Part shown: one piece after another, positions 24,431 to 31,613 of the stretch
Layout: every line of letters starts with the position of its first letter
Numbering within the stretch: the stretch's first letter is position 1
DNA from: an uncultured Actinomycetes bacterium
Lineage (GTDB): Bacteria; Actinomycetota; Actinomycetes; Nanopelagicales; Nanopelagicaceae
NCBI GenBank assembly: GCA_903901905.1
Contig: CAIUSQ010000217.1
Coordinates: 1 to 31,613 of the forward strand
Reading direction: 5' to 3'
Length of the DNA: 31,613 nucleotides
Made by a program: the position numbers and the translations under genes
The notes under the pieces: generated by a model
Seen by the model: only the letters and a program-made list of their open reading frames with translations
What the model was told of the DNA's origin: nothing
Database searches by the model: none

Positions 24431-26086
24431 TTACTTTACAAAACCAACCTTTGTCCAGTCAGCTGATGTAAAGCCCCAAGCTCCCATGTTTGCAACCTTG
24501 GCATCAATGCCAATGATGTTTGGGCGCTGGTACATAATGATTGAGTGTCCGAGCTTCCAGATTAATGCATCTGCCTTTGTGACAGCTGCACAGCGCTTAT
24601 CTGGATCGAGAACTGAGTTAGCTTCAACAAAAAGCTTATCAATAGCTGCGGAGCCAATCTTTCCGTAGTTCTGGTCTCCATCTGTTTTGAAGATTGAACT
24701 TGCTGATGAGATTGGAAGTGTTGTTCCGAGCCAGGTAAAGATAGTCATGTCGTAGTTACCTGGTAGAACATAATCTGAGAAGAATGGATCTGATGGAACA
24801 ACGTCCACTGTTAGATCAATTCCAAGTGGCTTAAGCATTGAAACAATCATCAACGCTTCCTGAGCAGAGGTAGGTACCGCTGCTGGGATTGTCACCTTGA
24901 GGTCCATAACGACACCATTCTTGGTGCGCTTTCCTCCAACAAGGAGCCAGCCAGCCTTATCTAGTAGCTGATCAGCAAGCTGGAGGTTGTACTCCCCGAG
25001 TGCGCCCGAGTTGTTCTTATAGCAAGCCAAACCCTTCACGAAGATGTGGTTATCCATACTTGTGATTTTTGGATCCATTGGTCCAATCATCGCGCGTGCG
25101 ATCGCATCGCGATCGACCGCAGCTGTAATAGCTTGGCGAACAAGTGGATCCTTCATGAACTCAGACTTCTGTCCAAATGTTACGTGACGATAGTTTGGAG
25201 CAACTGAAACGCGAACTGAAACTCCTGGGAGTCCATTTGCGCGTTTGAAGTTTGGAGCGGATGGTCCGATATCGATATGGTCAACCTCACCGTTTGCCAA
25301 TGCATCAATTTGTGATGCTACAGGTAGTGAACGGAAGATTATCTTGTCGAGTACAGGCTTAGGGCCCCACCATGCAGGATTGCGAACATAGGTCACTGTT
25401 TTTGCAGTGTCGTCGCGGCCCTGGTACTTAAATGGTCCAGCTGATGCATTTGGAGCCGTTTTCCATGAAGTATTAAATGCTGCAGGTGTTGCAGTCACGT
25501 CTGCAGGCAAAATTCCGCTAAAGAGACCCTGCCAATCAGCATAGGTTTTTGAGAAGACGACAACGATTTCATTAGCATTCTTGCCAGCTTTAATTGACTT
25601 GATGTCCTCATAGCCAGTTGATGAGACTATTTCGAAAGCTTCATTGGAACCATTTACTGCTTTCCAGAAACTAACCCAATCTGCTAGGCCATATGACTTA
25701 CCGTTGCTCCACTTTACCTTTGGATTCAATGTGTAAGTAATTGTTTGTGGTGAGGTACTTGTAATCTCAGCCTTTGATGCATAGAGCGGATCAACAACAA
25801 AAGCACCATACTTATCAATGGTGAAAACACCTGGTAGAGCAGTACCTTGCATGTAACCGACACCTGCTTCATTGCCATCTACGTGACTAGTATTGAAGTT
25901 GTCAGGCATTTGGTTGACTGCATAGATAAATGTGCCACCCTGCTTTAGCGCAGAGATTGGCTTTTCGTTAACTTGGCGAGGCGAAAGTTCCTTTGCTGCA
26001 GCAACGGTAGTCGGTGCCAACAAAGTAACTCCCAGAGCTGTAGCTGCAAAAACTGCAACCCAACTCCTCTTTATTCCTATATTCAT
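24431..26086 (-). CDS. ABC transporter substrate-binding protein, family 5 (DppA/OppA type), second system
   Basis: Extracytoplasmic receptor for the Dpp-type transporter encoded divergently at 26288-30218. A Sec signal peptide (KRSWVAVFAATALGVTLLAPTTVAAAKE) precedes QGGTFIYAVNQMPDNFN, PQTITYTLNPKVKWSNGKSYGLADW, SAGPFKYQ, RHVTFGQKSEFMKDPLVRQAITAAVDRDAIAR and a C-terminal half with YDMTIFTWLGTT. There is no lipobox Cys near the signal, unlike the binding protein at 3661, so anchoring is unclear. The ATG at 26086 has GGGAGAG 5 bases upstream; an in-frame TTG at 26098 lies before this element and is unlikely. The protein is about 550 residues, normal for the family. A very strong terminator follows. 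The ligand is probably a peptide. Confidence 0.9.
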   Translation of the reverse strand: MNIGIKRSWVAVFAATALGVTLLAPTTVAAAKELSPRQVNEKPISALKQGGTFIYAVNQMPDNFNTSHVDGNEAGVGYMQGTALPGVFTIDKYGAFVVDPLYASKAEITSTSPQTITYTLNPKVKWSNGKSYGLADWVSFWKAVNGSNEAFEIVSSTGYEDIKSIKAGKNANEIVVVFSKTYADWQGLFSGILPADVTATPAAFNTSWKTAPNASAGPFKYQGRDDTAKTVTYVRNPAWWGPKPVLDKIIFRSLPVASQIDALANGEVDHIDIGPSAPNFKRANGLPGVSVRVSVAPNYRHVTFGQKSEFMKDPLVRQAITAAVDRDAIARAMIGPMDPKITSMDNHIFVKGLACYKNNSGALGEYNLQLADQLLDKAGWLLVGGKRTKNGVVMDLKVTIPAAVPTSAQEALMIVSMLKPLGIDLTVDVVPSDPFFSDYVLPGNYDMTIFTWLGTTLPISSASSIFKTDGDQNYGKIGSAAIDKLFVEANSVLDPDKRCAAVTKADALIWKLGHSIIMYQRPNIIGIDAKVANMGAWGFTSADWTKVGFVK

Positions 26087-26287
26087 AAACTCTCCCAATC
26101 GAACTGTTTTGAAGGGTTGTGACCCATGTGGGCGTAATTTTGCACCATTTTCATCAATTTGTCGCCATTTTCTCTAGATAACTTTTGGGCAGCCATCTCA
26201 ATTTCAAGCGCGATTGGTAGGTTAGTATCAGGGCTCTTCCCGGGGGGGCGTATGCTCTCTTGGTCTCGAACAATTTGAGGGGTTGAA

Positions 26288-27274
26288 ATGCTGAACTATG
26301 TCGCTGGACGATTCCTGAACTTCGTGCTGCTCGTTGTGATTGCTGCATCAATGGGATATTTCCTTGCATCAGTTGCTTTGGATCCAAGTGCAAACTATCA
26401 AGGCGCTAATCCACCTATTAGCCAATCGACGATCAATCTTAAGCTCGATGCCCTCAATGCTAACCCTGATACTCCGATGATTGAGCGATATGCCATTTGG
26501 GCGACTTCAGTGCTTCGAGGTGATCTAGGAGAAACGCTCAATCAAAATGAAGTTTCCACTGTTTTGGGTGAAAAGATTTGGGTCAGTCTTCGACTTCTAC
26601 TGATTGGATCCATTCTTGGTTCAGTAATTGGCGTTTTCATTGGCGTCCTGGCAGCTGTGCGCCAGTATAAATTCTTCGACAAATTTTCTGGAATCTCCTC
26701 TTTTGTTATTCTCTCAACGCCGGTTTTCTTACTAGCAATCACAATTAAATTTTTTGCAATCTATATCAACGAAAAAATTGGTTTCACCTTGTTGTACACC
26801 GTTGGAGAGTATTCGCCAGACCTCGAGGGATCCTCTATGGAATTATTTCTAAATAGACTTCAGCACTTAATTCTGCCGACGTTAGCTATTACTCTAGGAG
26901 GTATTGCGTTCTATTCTCGATACCAACGAAACTCAATGCTTGACATTTTGAGTAGTGACCATCTTCGCACTGCACGTGCCAAGGGTTTGACAAAGCAACA
27001 AGCACTCTTTAAGCATGGACTTCGTTTAGCGATTCTTCCTATGTCAACTCTCTTTGCCTACTCATTTGGTCTACTGATCACAGGTGCCGCATTTACTGAA
27101 ACAATTTTTGGCTGGTATGGCATGGGTAACTGGTTTATTACTGCAGTAGACCAAGCCGATATCAATGTTGTTGCTGCCATTGTTCTCTTTTCGGGAATTT
27201 TGGTTCTCTTCTCCGGGTTCCTCGCAGATGTGATTTCTGCGGCTCTCGATCCAAGAGTGAGGCTGCAGCGATAA
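26288..27274 (+). CDS. Dpp/Opp-type ABC transporter permease, DppB family, second system
   Basis: First permease of the second importer; 328 residues. It has an N-terminal TM helix (RFLNFVLLVVIAASMGYFLASV), an external loop ending in RGDLGETLNQNEV, five further TM helices, the EAA loop (RAKGLTKQQALFKHGLRLAILPM), and the family motif FTETIFGWYGMGNWF. The ATG at 26288 has GAGGGG 5 bases upstream. Its stop overlaps the next start by one base (TAATG). The 201-base gap to the divergent binding-protein gene holds promoters for both sides but no clean -35/-10 pair was identified; it contains a short GGGT/ACCC hairpin near 26115 and a run of seven G near 26242-26248. Confidence 0.92.
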   Translation: MLNYVAGRFLNFVLLVVIAASMGYFLASVALDPSANYQGANPPISQSTINLKLDALNANPDTPMIERYAIWATSVLRGDLGETLNQNEVSTVLGEKIWVSLRLLLIGSILGSVIGVFIGVLAAVRQYKFFDKFSGISSFVILSTPVFLLAITIKFFAIYINEKIGFTLLYTVGEYSPDLEGSSMELFLNRLQHLILPTLAITLGGIAFYSRYQRNSMLDILSSDHLRTARAKGLTKQQALFKHGLRLAILPMSTLFAYSFGLLITGAAFTETIFGWYGMGNWFITAVDQADINVVAAIVLFSGILVLFSGFLADVISAALDPRVRLQR

Positions 27275-28176
27275 TGACAAAAACTGTTAAAAAATTGAAA
27301 GAGAATGAGACCTTTTCTCGCTCACAGATTGTCCGTCGCCGCTTCCTGAGGAATAAGTTAGCAATTTTTGGCTTATTTGGAATTGGGTTCATGTTTATCT
27401 TGGCATTCCTTGGTCCCTATCTCAGCCCATATAGCTTCGATTTCTTAGACTTTAACAACATGTTGTCCGCTCCAAGTTTTTCAAATCAACACTACTTTGG
27501 AACAACTCAGATAGGTGCAGATGTATATGCACAGACTCTCCATGGCCTTCAGAAGTCGCTCATTATTGGGCTCTTAGTTGCCTTCTTTTCAACAGGATTA
27601 GCTGCCATTGTGGGTGCCACTGCAGGCTATCTTGCGGGAGGTGTAGACAAGAGTTTGATGTGGATCGTCGACTTAATGCTAGTGCTACCGTCATTCCTTA
27701 TTCTTGCCGTCCTCTCTCCTCTCTTTCGTGGAAAATCTTGGCTCATTTTCGTTGCTCTTCTAGCGGTATTTAGTTGGATGATTACAGCCAGAATTGTTCG
27801 TGGCATGACTATGAGTTTAAGAGAACGCGATTTTGTTCGAGCCGCTAAATATATGGGTGTACCAACTTGGAAAATTATTTTTCGCCACCTGATTCCAAAT
27901 TTGGCATCAATTCTGATTATTGACGCCACCCTTAACGTGGGTGGTGCAATTCTTGCCGAGACGGGTCTCTCCTTTCTTGGATTTGGAATTCAACCACCTG
28001 ATGTTTCATTGGGTAGTTTGATCGCTGAGGGAGTTAACTCCGCTCAAACCTATCCTTGGCTCTTTGCATTTGCTGGTGGAATATTGGTATTCACAGTTCT
28101 ATCGGTAAGTTTCGTCGGTGATGGACTCCGTGATGCTTTTGATCCTGGAGCTACTGGAGGGCAAAAGAAAAATTGA
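27274..28176 (+). CDS. Dpp/Opp-type ABC transporter permease, DppC family, second system
   Basis: Second permease; 300 residues. A polar N-terminus (SRSQIVRRRFLRNKLAIFGLFG) leads into the first TM helix. The DppC landmark FGTTQIGADVYAQTLHGLQKSL follows, then five more TM helices, the EAA loop (AAKYMGVPTWKIIFRHLIPNLASILI) and the signature ETGLSFLGFGIQPPDVSLGSL. It overlaps the DppB gene by one base and the fused ATPase gene by four, so it is translationally coupled on both sides. Confidence 0.92.
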   Translation: MTKTVKKLKENETFSRSQIVRRRFLRNKLAIFGLFGIGFMFILAFLGPYLSPYSFDFLDFNNMLSAPSFSNQHYFGTTQIGADVYAQTLHGLQKSLIIGLLVAFFSTGLAAIVGATAGYLAGGVDKSLMWIVDLMLVLPSFLILAVLSPLFRGKSWLIFVALLAVFSWMITARIVRGMTMSLRERDFVRAAKYMGVPTWKIIFRHLIPNLASILIIDATLNVGGAILAETGLSFLGFGIQPPDVSLGSLIAEGVNSAQTYPWLFAFAGGILVFTVLSVSFVGDGLRDAFDPGATGGQKKN

Positions 28177-30218
28177 AAACTCCACTGATTGACATCCAAA
28201 ATCTTTCAATTACGTTTCCATCGGAATCTGGTCCCGTTCAAGCCGTCCGATCCACCTCGCTTCAAATTTATCCTGGTGAAGTACTAGGGCTGGTCGGTGA
28301 ATCTGGATCCGGAAAATCGGTTCTCTCTCTCGCCACGATCGGGCTGCTCCCCCCAAGTGCTCAAGTAACCGGGGATATCATTTACCAAGGAAAGAGCCTC
28401 CTTCAGCTCAGCGATAATGAGTTATCTAAGTACCGTGGCAAAGATATCGCGATGATTTTCCAAGATCCGCTATCTGCTCTCAATCCTGTTCAAACAGTTG
28501 GAAATCAAATTGCCGAAGCGATCCGTATCCACCAAAATCTCTCTTCAAAAGCGATTGAGAATCGGGTTATTGAACTGCTAGATGCAGTTGGAATTCCTTT
28601 TCCAAAGGATCGCTCCCTCTCATACCCTCATGAATTTTCTGGTGGAATGCGCCAACGCGTGATGATCGCAATGGCGATTGCTAATGATCCAAAAATACTC
28701 TTGGCGGATGAGCCAACAACTGCCCTTGATGTCACCGTCCAAGCTCAAGTGTTAGATTCAATCAAGTTAGCTCGCGATCTCACTGGCGCTGCCGTTGTGC
28801 TTGTAACTCACGATATGGGCGTCGTCGCTGGATTAGCCGATCGTATTGCGATTATGTACGCAGGGCGCATTGTTGAATCAGGGCCAGTAGATTCACTCTT
28901 TGAGAATCCTCAGATGCCATACACGATCGGCCTCATTCGATCGATACCTCGCGTTGATGCACTAGCAGGATCACGTTTAGTCTCTATCGAAGGTGCGCCG
29001 CCCTCACCTGTTGAGCTTCCACCTGGATGTGCTTTTGGTCCTCGCTGTCCAGCTAAGACAGATTTATGTGAAGCGACAATGCCGGAGTTAATTCCAATAG
29101 GTTTGATCAATGACTCTGAGCACAAGGCGGCCTGTCATCGCATGGAGAGCGTTGCCCAATTAAATGCCGATAAGCGCTTATTCGTGGAGGGACCTGCTCA
29201 CACATTAAATCGCTCATCAAATCTAGAGAGCGTACTTACTGTTACAGACTTAAAGAAAACATTCCCACTCATGAAGGGGTCACTCTTTCGCAGACGAGTT
29301 GGAAGCATTTATGCAGTTGATGGAGTTTCACTGGAATTAAAAGCGGGCAGGAGTCTGGCACTTGTCGGTGAATCTGGTTGTGGAAAGACAACAACGCTTT
29401 TGGAAATCATGAATCTGATTGCTCCTGAGTCTGGATCGATAACTTTCTTAAGTAAAAATGTTGCATCAATTTCAAAGAGTGAGCGATTAGCGTTGAGGCG
29501 AGATCTCTCAATTGTTTTTCAAGATCCTTCTGCATCATTTGACCAGCGGTTGCCGATTAGCGAGGCCCTGTCTGAAGGGCTTGAAGTATTTGGTTATTCA
29601 AAGTCAGAACGTAAGGAAAGAACACAAGAACTACTCGAGCTGGTGGGCCTTAATCCACTGCATTCAAATAGATTCCCATCGGAATTCTCAGGTGGTCAAA
29701 GACAACGCCTAGCAATTGCTCGAGCCTTAGCGCTCAACCCTAAAGTTATTGTTCTAGATGAACCTGTTTCAGCCCTTGATGTTTCAGTCAGAGCTGGCGT
29801 ACTCAATCTTCTCGCTGAGCTCCAATCCAAACTTGAAATTTCATACTTAATCGTTTCTCATGATCTATCGATTATTCGACACATTGCAGATGATGTTGCA
29901 GTGATGTACCTGGGTTCAATTGTGGAAACCGGGCCAATCGACCAAGTATTTGGATCCCCCAAGCATCCATATACGCAAGCATTGCTCTCAGCAGTACCGA
30001 TCCCAGATCCAAAGATTGAGCGGATTCGAAAGAGAATAATCCTGACTGGAGAGTTGCCATCTCCAGCGAACCCGCCAAGTGGATGTCGATTCCATAATCG
30101 TTGCCAAATTCGTCCTCTTTTACCTGCCGCTGATCAAGAGAAGTGTTCTAGCGTGAGACCAGCACTTACCGTGCTTGATAGTGAATCCGTCGCATGTCAC
30201 TTCCCGATCAAGCATTAA
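28173..30218 (+). CDS. fused DppD-DppF ABC transporter ATPase, second system
   Basis: One 681-residue polypeptide carrying both nucleotide-binding domains, which are separate genes in the first system. NBD1: Walker A GESGSGKS (residues 42-49), Q-loop [11 protein letters not shown], signature [15 protein letters not shown], Walker [13 protein letters not shown], and a Cys-rich extension [20 protein letters not shown]2 starts near residue 350: Walker [12 protein letters not shown]-loop [11 protein letters not shown], signature [15 protein letters not shown], Walker [13 protein letters not shown], and a second Cys extension [11 protein letters not shown]. The fusion fixes one of each NBD per transporter. 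It begins with TTG at 28173, overlapping the DppC stop. About 60 bases without features separate it from the next small gene. Confidence 0.93.
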   Translation: MKTPLIDIQNLSITFPSESGPVQAVRSTSLQIYPGEVLGLVGESGSGKSVLSLATIGLLPPSAQVTGDIIYQGKSLLQLSDNELSKYRGKDIAMIFQDPLSALNPVQTVGNQIAEAIRIHQNLSSKAIENRVIELLDAVGIPFPKDRSLSYPHEFSGGMRQRVMIAMAIANDPKILLADEPTTALDVTVQAQVLDSIKLARDLTGAAVVLVTHDMGVVAGLADRIAIMYAGRIVESGPVDSLFENPQMPYTIGLIRSIPRVDALAGSRLVSIEGAPPSPVELPPGCAFGPRCPAKTDLCEATMPELIPIGLINDSEHKAACHRMESVAQLNADKRLFVEGPAHTLNRSSNLESVLTVTDLKKTFPLMKGSLFRRRVGSIYAVDGVSLELKAGRSLALVGESGCGKTTTLLEIMNLIAPESGSITFLSKNVASISKSERLALRRDLSIVFQDPSASFDQRLPISEALSEGLEVFGYSKSERKERTQELLELVGLNPLHSNRFPSEFSGGQRQRLAIARALALNPKVIVLDEPVSALDVSVRAGVLNLLAELQSKLEISYLIVSHDLSIIRHIADDVAVMYLGSIVETGPIDQVFGSPKHPYTQALLSAVPIPDPKIERIRKRIILTGELPSPANPPSGCRFHNRCQIRPLLPAADQEKCSSVRPALTVLDSESVACHFPIKH

Positions 30219-30279
30219 CTCACTCTAGGTTTTCGATTACCATCTAGATTCCCGTGCCCACGAAGACTAAAGTCTAAGC

Positions 30280-30453
30280 ATGTCGACTTATAAAGTTTCG
30301 GAGCTGTACTTCAAGGAAAATTCTGGGGAAATTGAAACACTCATAAACCAAGAAGCCAAAGCGGGCTGGAAGCTTGAAACTCTCTCGACTTATTCAACTA
30401 TCAATGATCGCTGGAAAAAAGCTCATGTGGTAATTGCCTTTTCTAAAGAATAA
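30280..30453 (+). CDS. small DUF4177-like protein
   Basis: A 57-residue frame: it starts MSTYKVSELYFKENSGEIE and ends AHVVIAFSKE. The layout (YKV strand, ETLINQEAKAGWKLETLSTY resembling the LxxxGxxGWELV core, final hydrophobic strand) matches small DUF4177-type proteins of unknown function. No ribosome site is seen before the ATG, so the mRNA may be leaderless. It is on the strand opposite to the nearby cassette genes and ends 12 bases before repeat copy 3 at 30466. Confidence 0.65.
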   Translation: MSTYKVSELYFKENSGEIETLINQEAKAGWKLETLSTYSTINDRWKKAHVVIAFSKE

Positions 30454-30465
30454 TCTTTAATTTAA

Positions 30466-30488
30466 ACAAGCCTCGCACTATAAGCCAG
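30466..30488 (-). repeat. 23-base cassette repeat, copy 3 (diverged)
   Basis: Shares 17 of 23 positions with copy 1, including CTATAAGCC. It contains the final codons and TAG stop of DinB copy 2, exactly as copy 1 does for DinB copy 1. Confidence 0.6.
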
Positions 30489-30984
30489 ATTCGACTTCAA
30501 ATGCCCACAGATCTAACTCGTCCAGATCCACAGGTTTAAATCCCTTTGCCTCTAATGCAGAGGCAATCTGAGCACGATGCTCTGTGGCGTGATGTATTGA
30601 TTGCGACAAGATAGTTGAGCGCCATCTCTTTACCATATTGTCTGAGTAGTTCTTAAATTCAATTTGAATATCATCTAGGTCCACACACTCAAGAAGTGCT
30701 TCATCCACAATCGCAGCCTGTTCTTTAATTCGAGCAAGGTCTGCAATGGCTAATACATCTTCAATACAAGGATCCCCTGGTTTGGTAAGTGCGGGTATTC
30801 CACTAATACGAAAGGCGTAATGGTCCCCTGAATCCACAATGTGATGAATGATCTCTGCAACATGCCATTCGGGATTTGTTGCATAAGCAGCCAGTGATTC
30901 TTCAGGCAGAGACTGAAGATGGGTAATTGTCTTCGCATTTGCCCATGCCATATGAGCCAGCATGCGATTCATTGAAATAGCCAT
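30478..30984 (-). CDS. DinB-family metal-dependent protein, copy 2
   Basis: A 168-residue DinB-superfamily protein. Likely metal ligands are His47/48 in WHVAEIIHHIVDSGDHYAFRI and His132 and His136 in SIHHATEHRAQIASAL. After the bundle there is an acidic tail PVDLDELDLWAFEVESGL that ends inside the cassette repeat. The ATG at 30984 (MAISMNRML) is preferred over an in-frame codon at 31008, because a TAGTAT -10 box ends 5 bases before it and no ribosome site is present; transcription is probably leaderless. It is not closely similar to DinB copy 1, so it is a separate acquisition rather than a recent duplicate. Confidence 0.82.
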   Translation of the reverse strand: MAISMNRMLAHMAWANAKTITHLQSLPEESLAAYATNPEWHVAEIIHHIVDSGDHYAFRISGIPALTKPGDPCIEDVLAIADLARIKEQAAIVDEALLECVDLDDIQIEFKNYSDNMVKRWRSTILSQSIHHATEHRAQIASALEAKGFKPVDLDELDLWAFEVESGL

Positions 30985-30989
30985 ACCTA

Positions 30990-31018
30990 ATACTAATCCA
31001 AGACTCAAATGTTAAGAA
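30990..31018 (-). promoter_or_regulatory. leaderless-type promoter of DinB copy 2
   Basis: On the minus strand TTCTTA (31018-31013), 17 bases, TAGTAT (30995-30990), then five bases to the ATG. The -35 region overlaps the end of repeat copy 4. Confidence 0.45.
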
Positions 31019-31037
31019 TAAACGCCTTATATGCCGG
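31015..31037 (-). repeat. 23-base cassette repeat, copy 4 (diverged)
   Basis: Matches copy 1 at 17 of 23 positions, keeping GCCGG at one end and AGAA at the other. It lies 35 bases downstream of the YCII-family gene and directly upstream of DinB copy 2, at the junction of two single-gene units. Confidence 0.5.
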
Positions 31038-31072
31038 ATATGCGGAATCTTTACCTAAACATATAGCTAAGC

Positions 31073-31396
31073 CTAATGCATTGGGCGAAGTTCAACTTTC
31101 CTATTGCAAGCCTTTGATGCCGAAAACGCCAACCTTTCAGCTACTTCAGCGCTTTCAGCCTCTACTAGCCACAATCCGCTGAAATTCTCTTGCGCATCAA
31201 ACAATGGTTTCCCTGTGCTGATATTTGCATCGCTACGGTTATCAATAACTGTTGCAGTCTCTGGGGGTTGTAATCCCCAAGCAAATATCCACTGCCCATT
31301 TTCTCGCAAGGAATCATTGAACTTATCGATTTCGACCATTTCGGCTGCGGTGCCTGGATTCTCCAACTGATCGATCACAGAAATCAAATACTTCAT
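31073..31396 (-). CDS. YCII-related domain protein
   Basis: A 107-residue ferredoxin-like protein of the YCII/DGPF family: MKYLISVIDQ, EIDKFNDSLRENGQWIFAWGLQPPETATVI, then GLWLVEAESAEVAERLAFSASKA and VELRPMH. Members are small enzymes or regulators of mostly unknown role, often near sigma factors; none is present here. The frame stays open upstream to 31528, but the family fold begins at MKYL and a perfect TATAAT sits six bases before that ATG, so the leaderless start at 31396 is chosen. It forms a unit of about 400 bases between repeat copies 4 and 5. Confidence 0.82.
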   Translation of the reverse strand: MKYLISVIDQLENPGTAAEMVEIDKFNDSLRENGQWIFAWGLQPPETATVIDNRSDANISTGKPLFDAQENFSGLWLVEAESAEVAERLAFSASKACNRKVELRPMH

Positions 31397-31402
31397 GTGG
31401 AA

Positions 31403-31408
31403 ATTATA
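31403..31408 (-). promoter_or_regulatory. -10 box of the YCII gene (leaderless)
   Basis: A perfect TATAAT on the minus strand ends 6 bases before the ATG at 31396. No good -35 hexamer is seen; that region is occupied by repeat copy 5. Confidence 0.6.
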
Positions 31409-31417
31409 ATTGAAAGT

Positions 31418-31440
31418 AGAAGAGTCGCCCCATAAGCCGG
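31418..31440 (-). repeat. 23-base cassette repeat, copy 5 (RNase P RNA 3'-end-like)
   Basis: On the minus strand CCGGCTTATGGGGCGACTC then TTCT, 21 of 23 positions identical to copy 1 more than 7.7 kb away. It lies 93 bases past the SMR stop codon and just upstream of the YCII promoter. Confidence 0.75.
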
Positions 31441-31532
31441 AGACGACGCTGTTATGCGTGAAGCTACGCTCAAAAAAAAGAGTTACCCTCATTATTGCCC
31501 CCAAAGAATGAGCAAGTTCTGCAATCAATTAC

Positions 31533-31613
31533 TTAATGACTTGAACTTGAGAAATTCAAGAGGATAACTCCCGCAACAATAAAAGCGATTGCCGTGATCC
31601 GCGCAAGAGAGAC
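31533..31613 (-). CDS. small multidrug resistance (SMR/EmrE-SugE) family transporter, C-terminal fragment at window edge
   Basis: The minus-strand frame is open from the right edge to TAA at 31533-31535, giving 26 residues: LARITAIAFIVAGVILLNF then SSSSH. This resembles the fourth TM helix of SMR proteins (pattern R..gi.lIvaGv..L). The rest of the gene lies outside the window. Family assignment rests on one helix, so it is moderate. It is probably another unit of the repeat-bounded array. Confidence 0.55.
   Translation of the reverse strand, partial: VSLARITAIAFIVAGVILLNFSSSSH

Noticed and set aside
24230..24466. 78-codon plus-strand frame across the terminator
   Set aside because: It runs through the rho-independent terminator into the antisense of the binding-protein gene and has no family features or start signals.
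26242..26248. Run of seven G upstream of the second DppB gene
   Set aside because: A single homopolymer without further G-tracts; no support for a G-quadruplex or regulatory role.
31397..31528. Upstream extension of the YCII frame (44 residues)
   Set aside because: It translates through repeat copy 5 and the TATAAT box, and the YCII fold begins at the ATG at 31396.
1..31613. tRNA, rRNA, CRISPR array, IS element or transposase
   Set aside because: None seen by eye on either strand; the five-copy repeat is too widely spaced and its spacers are genes, so it is not a CRISPR array.

Overview
ORGANISM. The window is dense, AT-leaning bacterial DNA (about 40-45% G+C by eye) with short intergenic gaps and long runs of genes overlapping by 1-10 bases. 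Dpp/Opp-type ABC transporters, a LacI repressor, TTG starts, -10 boxes 5-6 bases before start codons (leaderless mRNAs) and an RNase P-like repeat of actinobacterial type suggest a streamlined low-GC actinobacterium. Freshwater acI/Nanopelagicales-like bacteria are a reasonable guess, but this is inference; there is no rRNA or marker gene here.

LAYOUT. (1) 3-575, plus strand: C-terminal end of a LuxR-type regulator cut by the window edge. (2) 15187 down to 576, minus strand: a 15-gene operon. It encodes a complete Dpp-type importer (binding lipoprotein, DppB, DppC, DppD, DppF) interleaved with CoA-ester and acid catabolism genes: three hot-dog (MaoC/FAS1-DH) proteins, a tartrate/D-malate-type dehydrogenase, an SDR, an aldehyde dehydrogenase, two class III CoA-transferases, an enoyl-CoA hydratase and an HpaI-type aldolase. 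Hairpins and palindromes flank the binding-protein gene. (3) 19854 down to 15333, minus strand: a DapA-family lyase, a D-tartrate dehydratase-like enolase-superfamily enzyme, a polytopic transporter and the LacI regulator. (4) 20018-23521: an FAD dehydrogenase on plus, then a 2-hydroxyacid dehydrogenase and a glycerate 2-kinase on minus. (5) 23675 to the right edge: a mosaic with five same-orientation copies of a 23-base repeat separating single-gene units (DinB, DinB, YCII) and one 6.3-kb unit that holds a second Dpp-type transporter.

HOW IT FITS. A near-palindromic 14-base site with a central CG lies in the promoter regions upstream of 15187 and of 20018 and is probably the LacI operator, which would make regions 2-4 one regulon. 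TarD-like dehydratase, tartrate dehydrogenase-like enzyme, 2-hydroxyacid dehydrogenase and glycerate kinase fit use of tartrate or a related hydroxy-diacid. The CoA-transferase/hydratase/aldolase/aldehyde dehydrogenase set suggests a further, unidentified acid that is imported by the ABC system, activated to a CoA thioester and cleaved.

MOST UNUSUAL. The 23-base repeat (two copies matching at 21 of 23 positions, three more at 16-17 of 23) resembles, from memory, the 3' end of actinobacterial RNase P RNA. Three reading frames end Gly-Leu-stop inside copies. This looks like a cassette array built by repeated insertion at the 3' end of rnpB.
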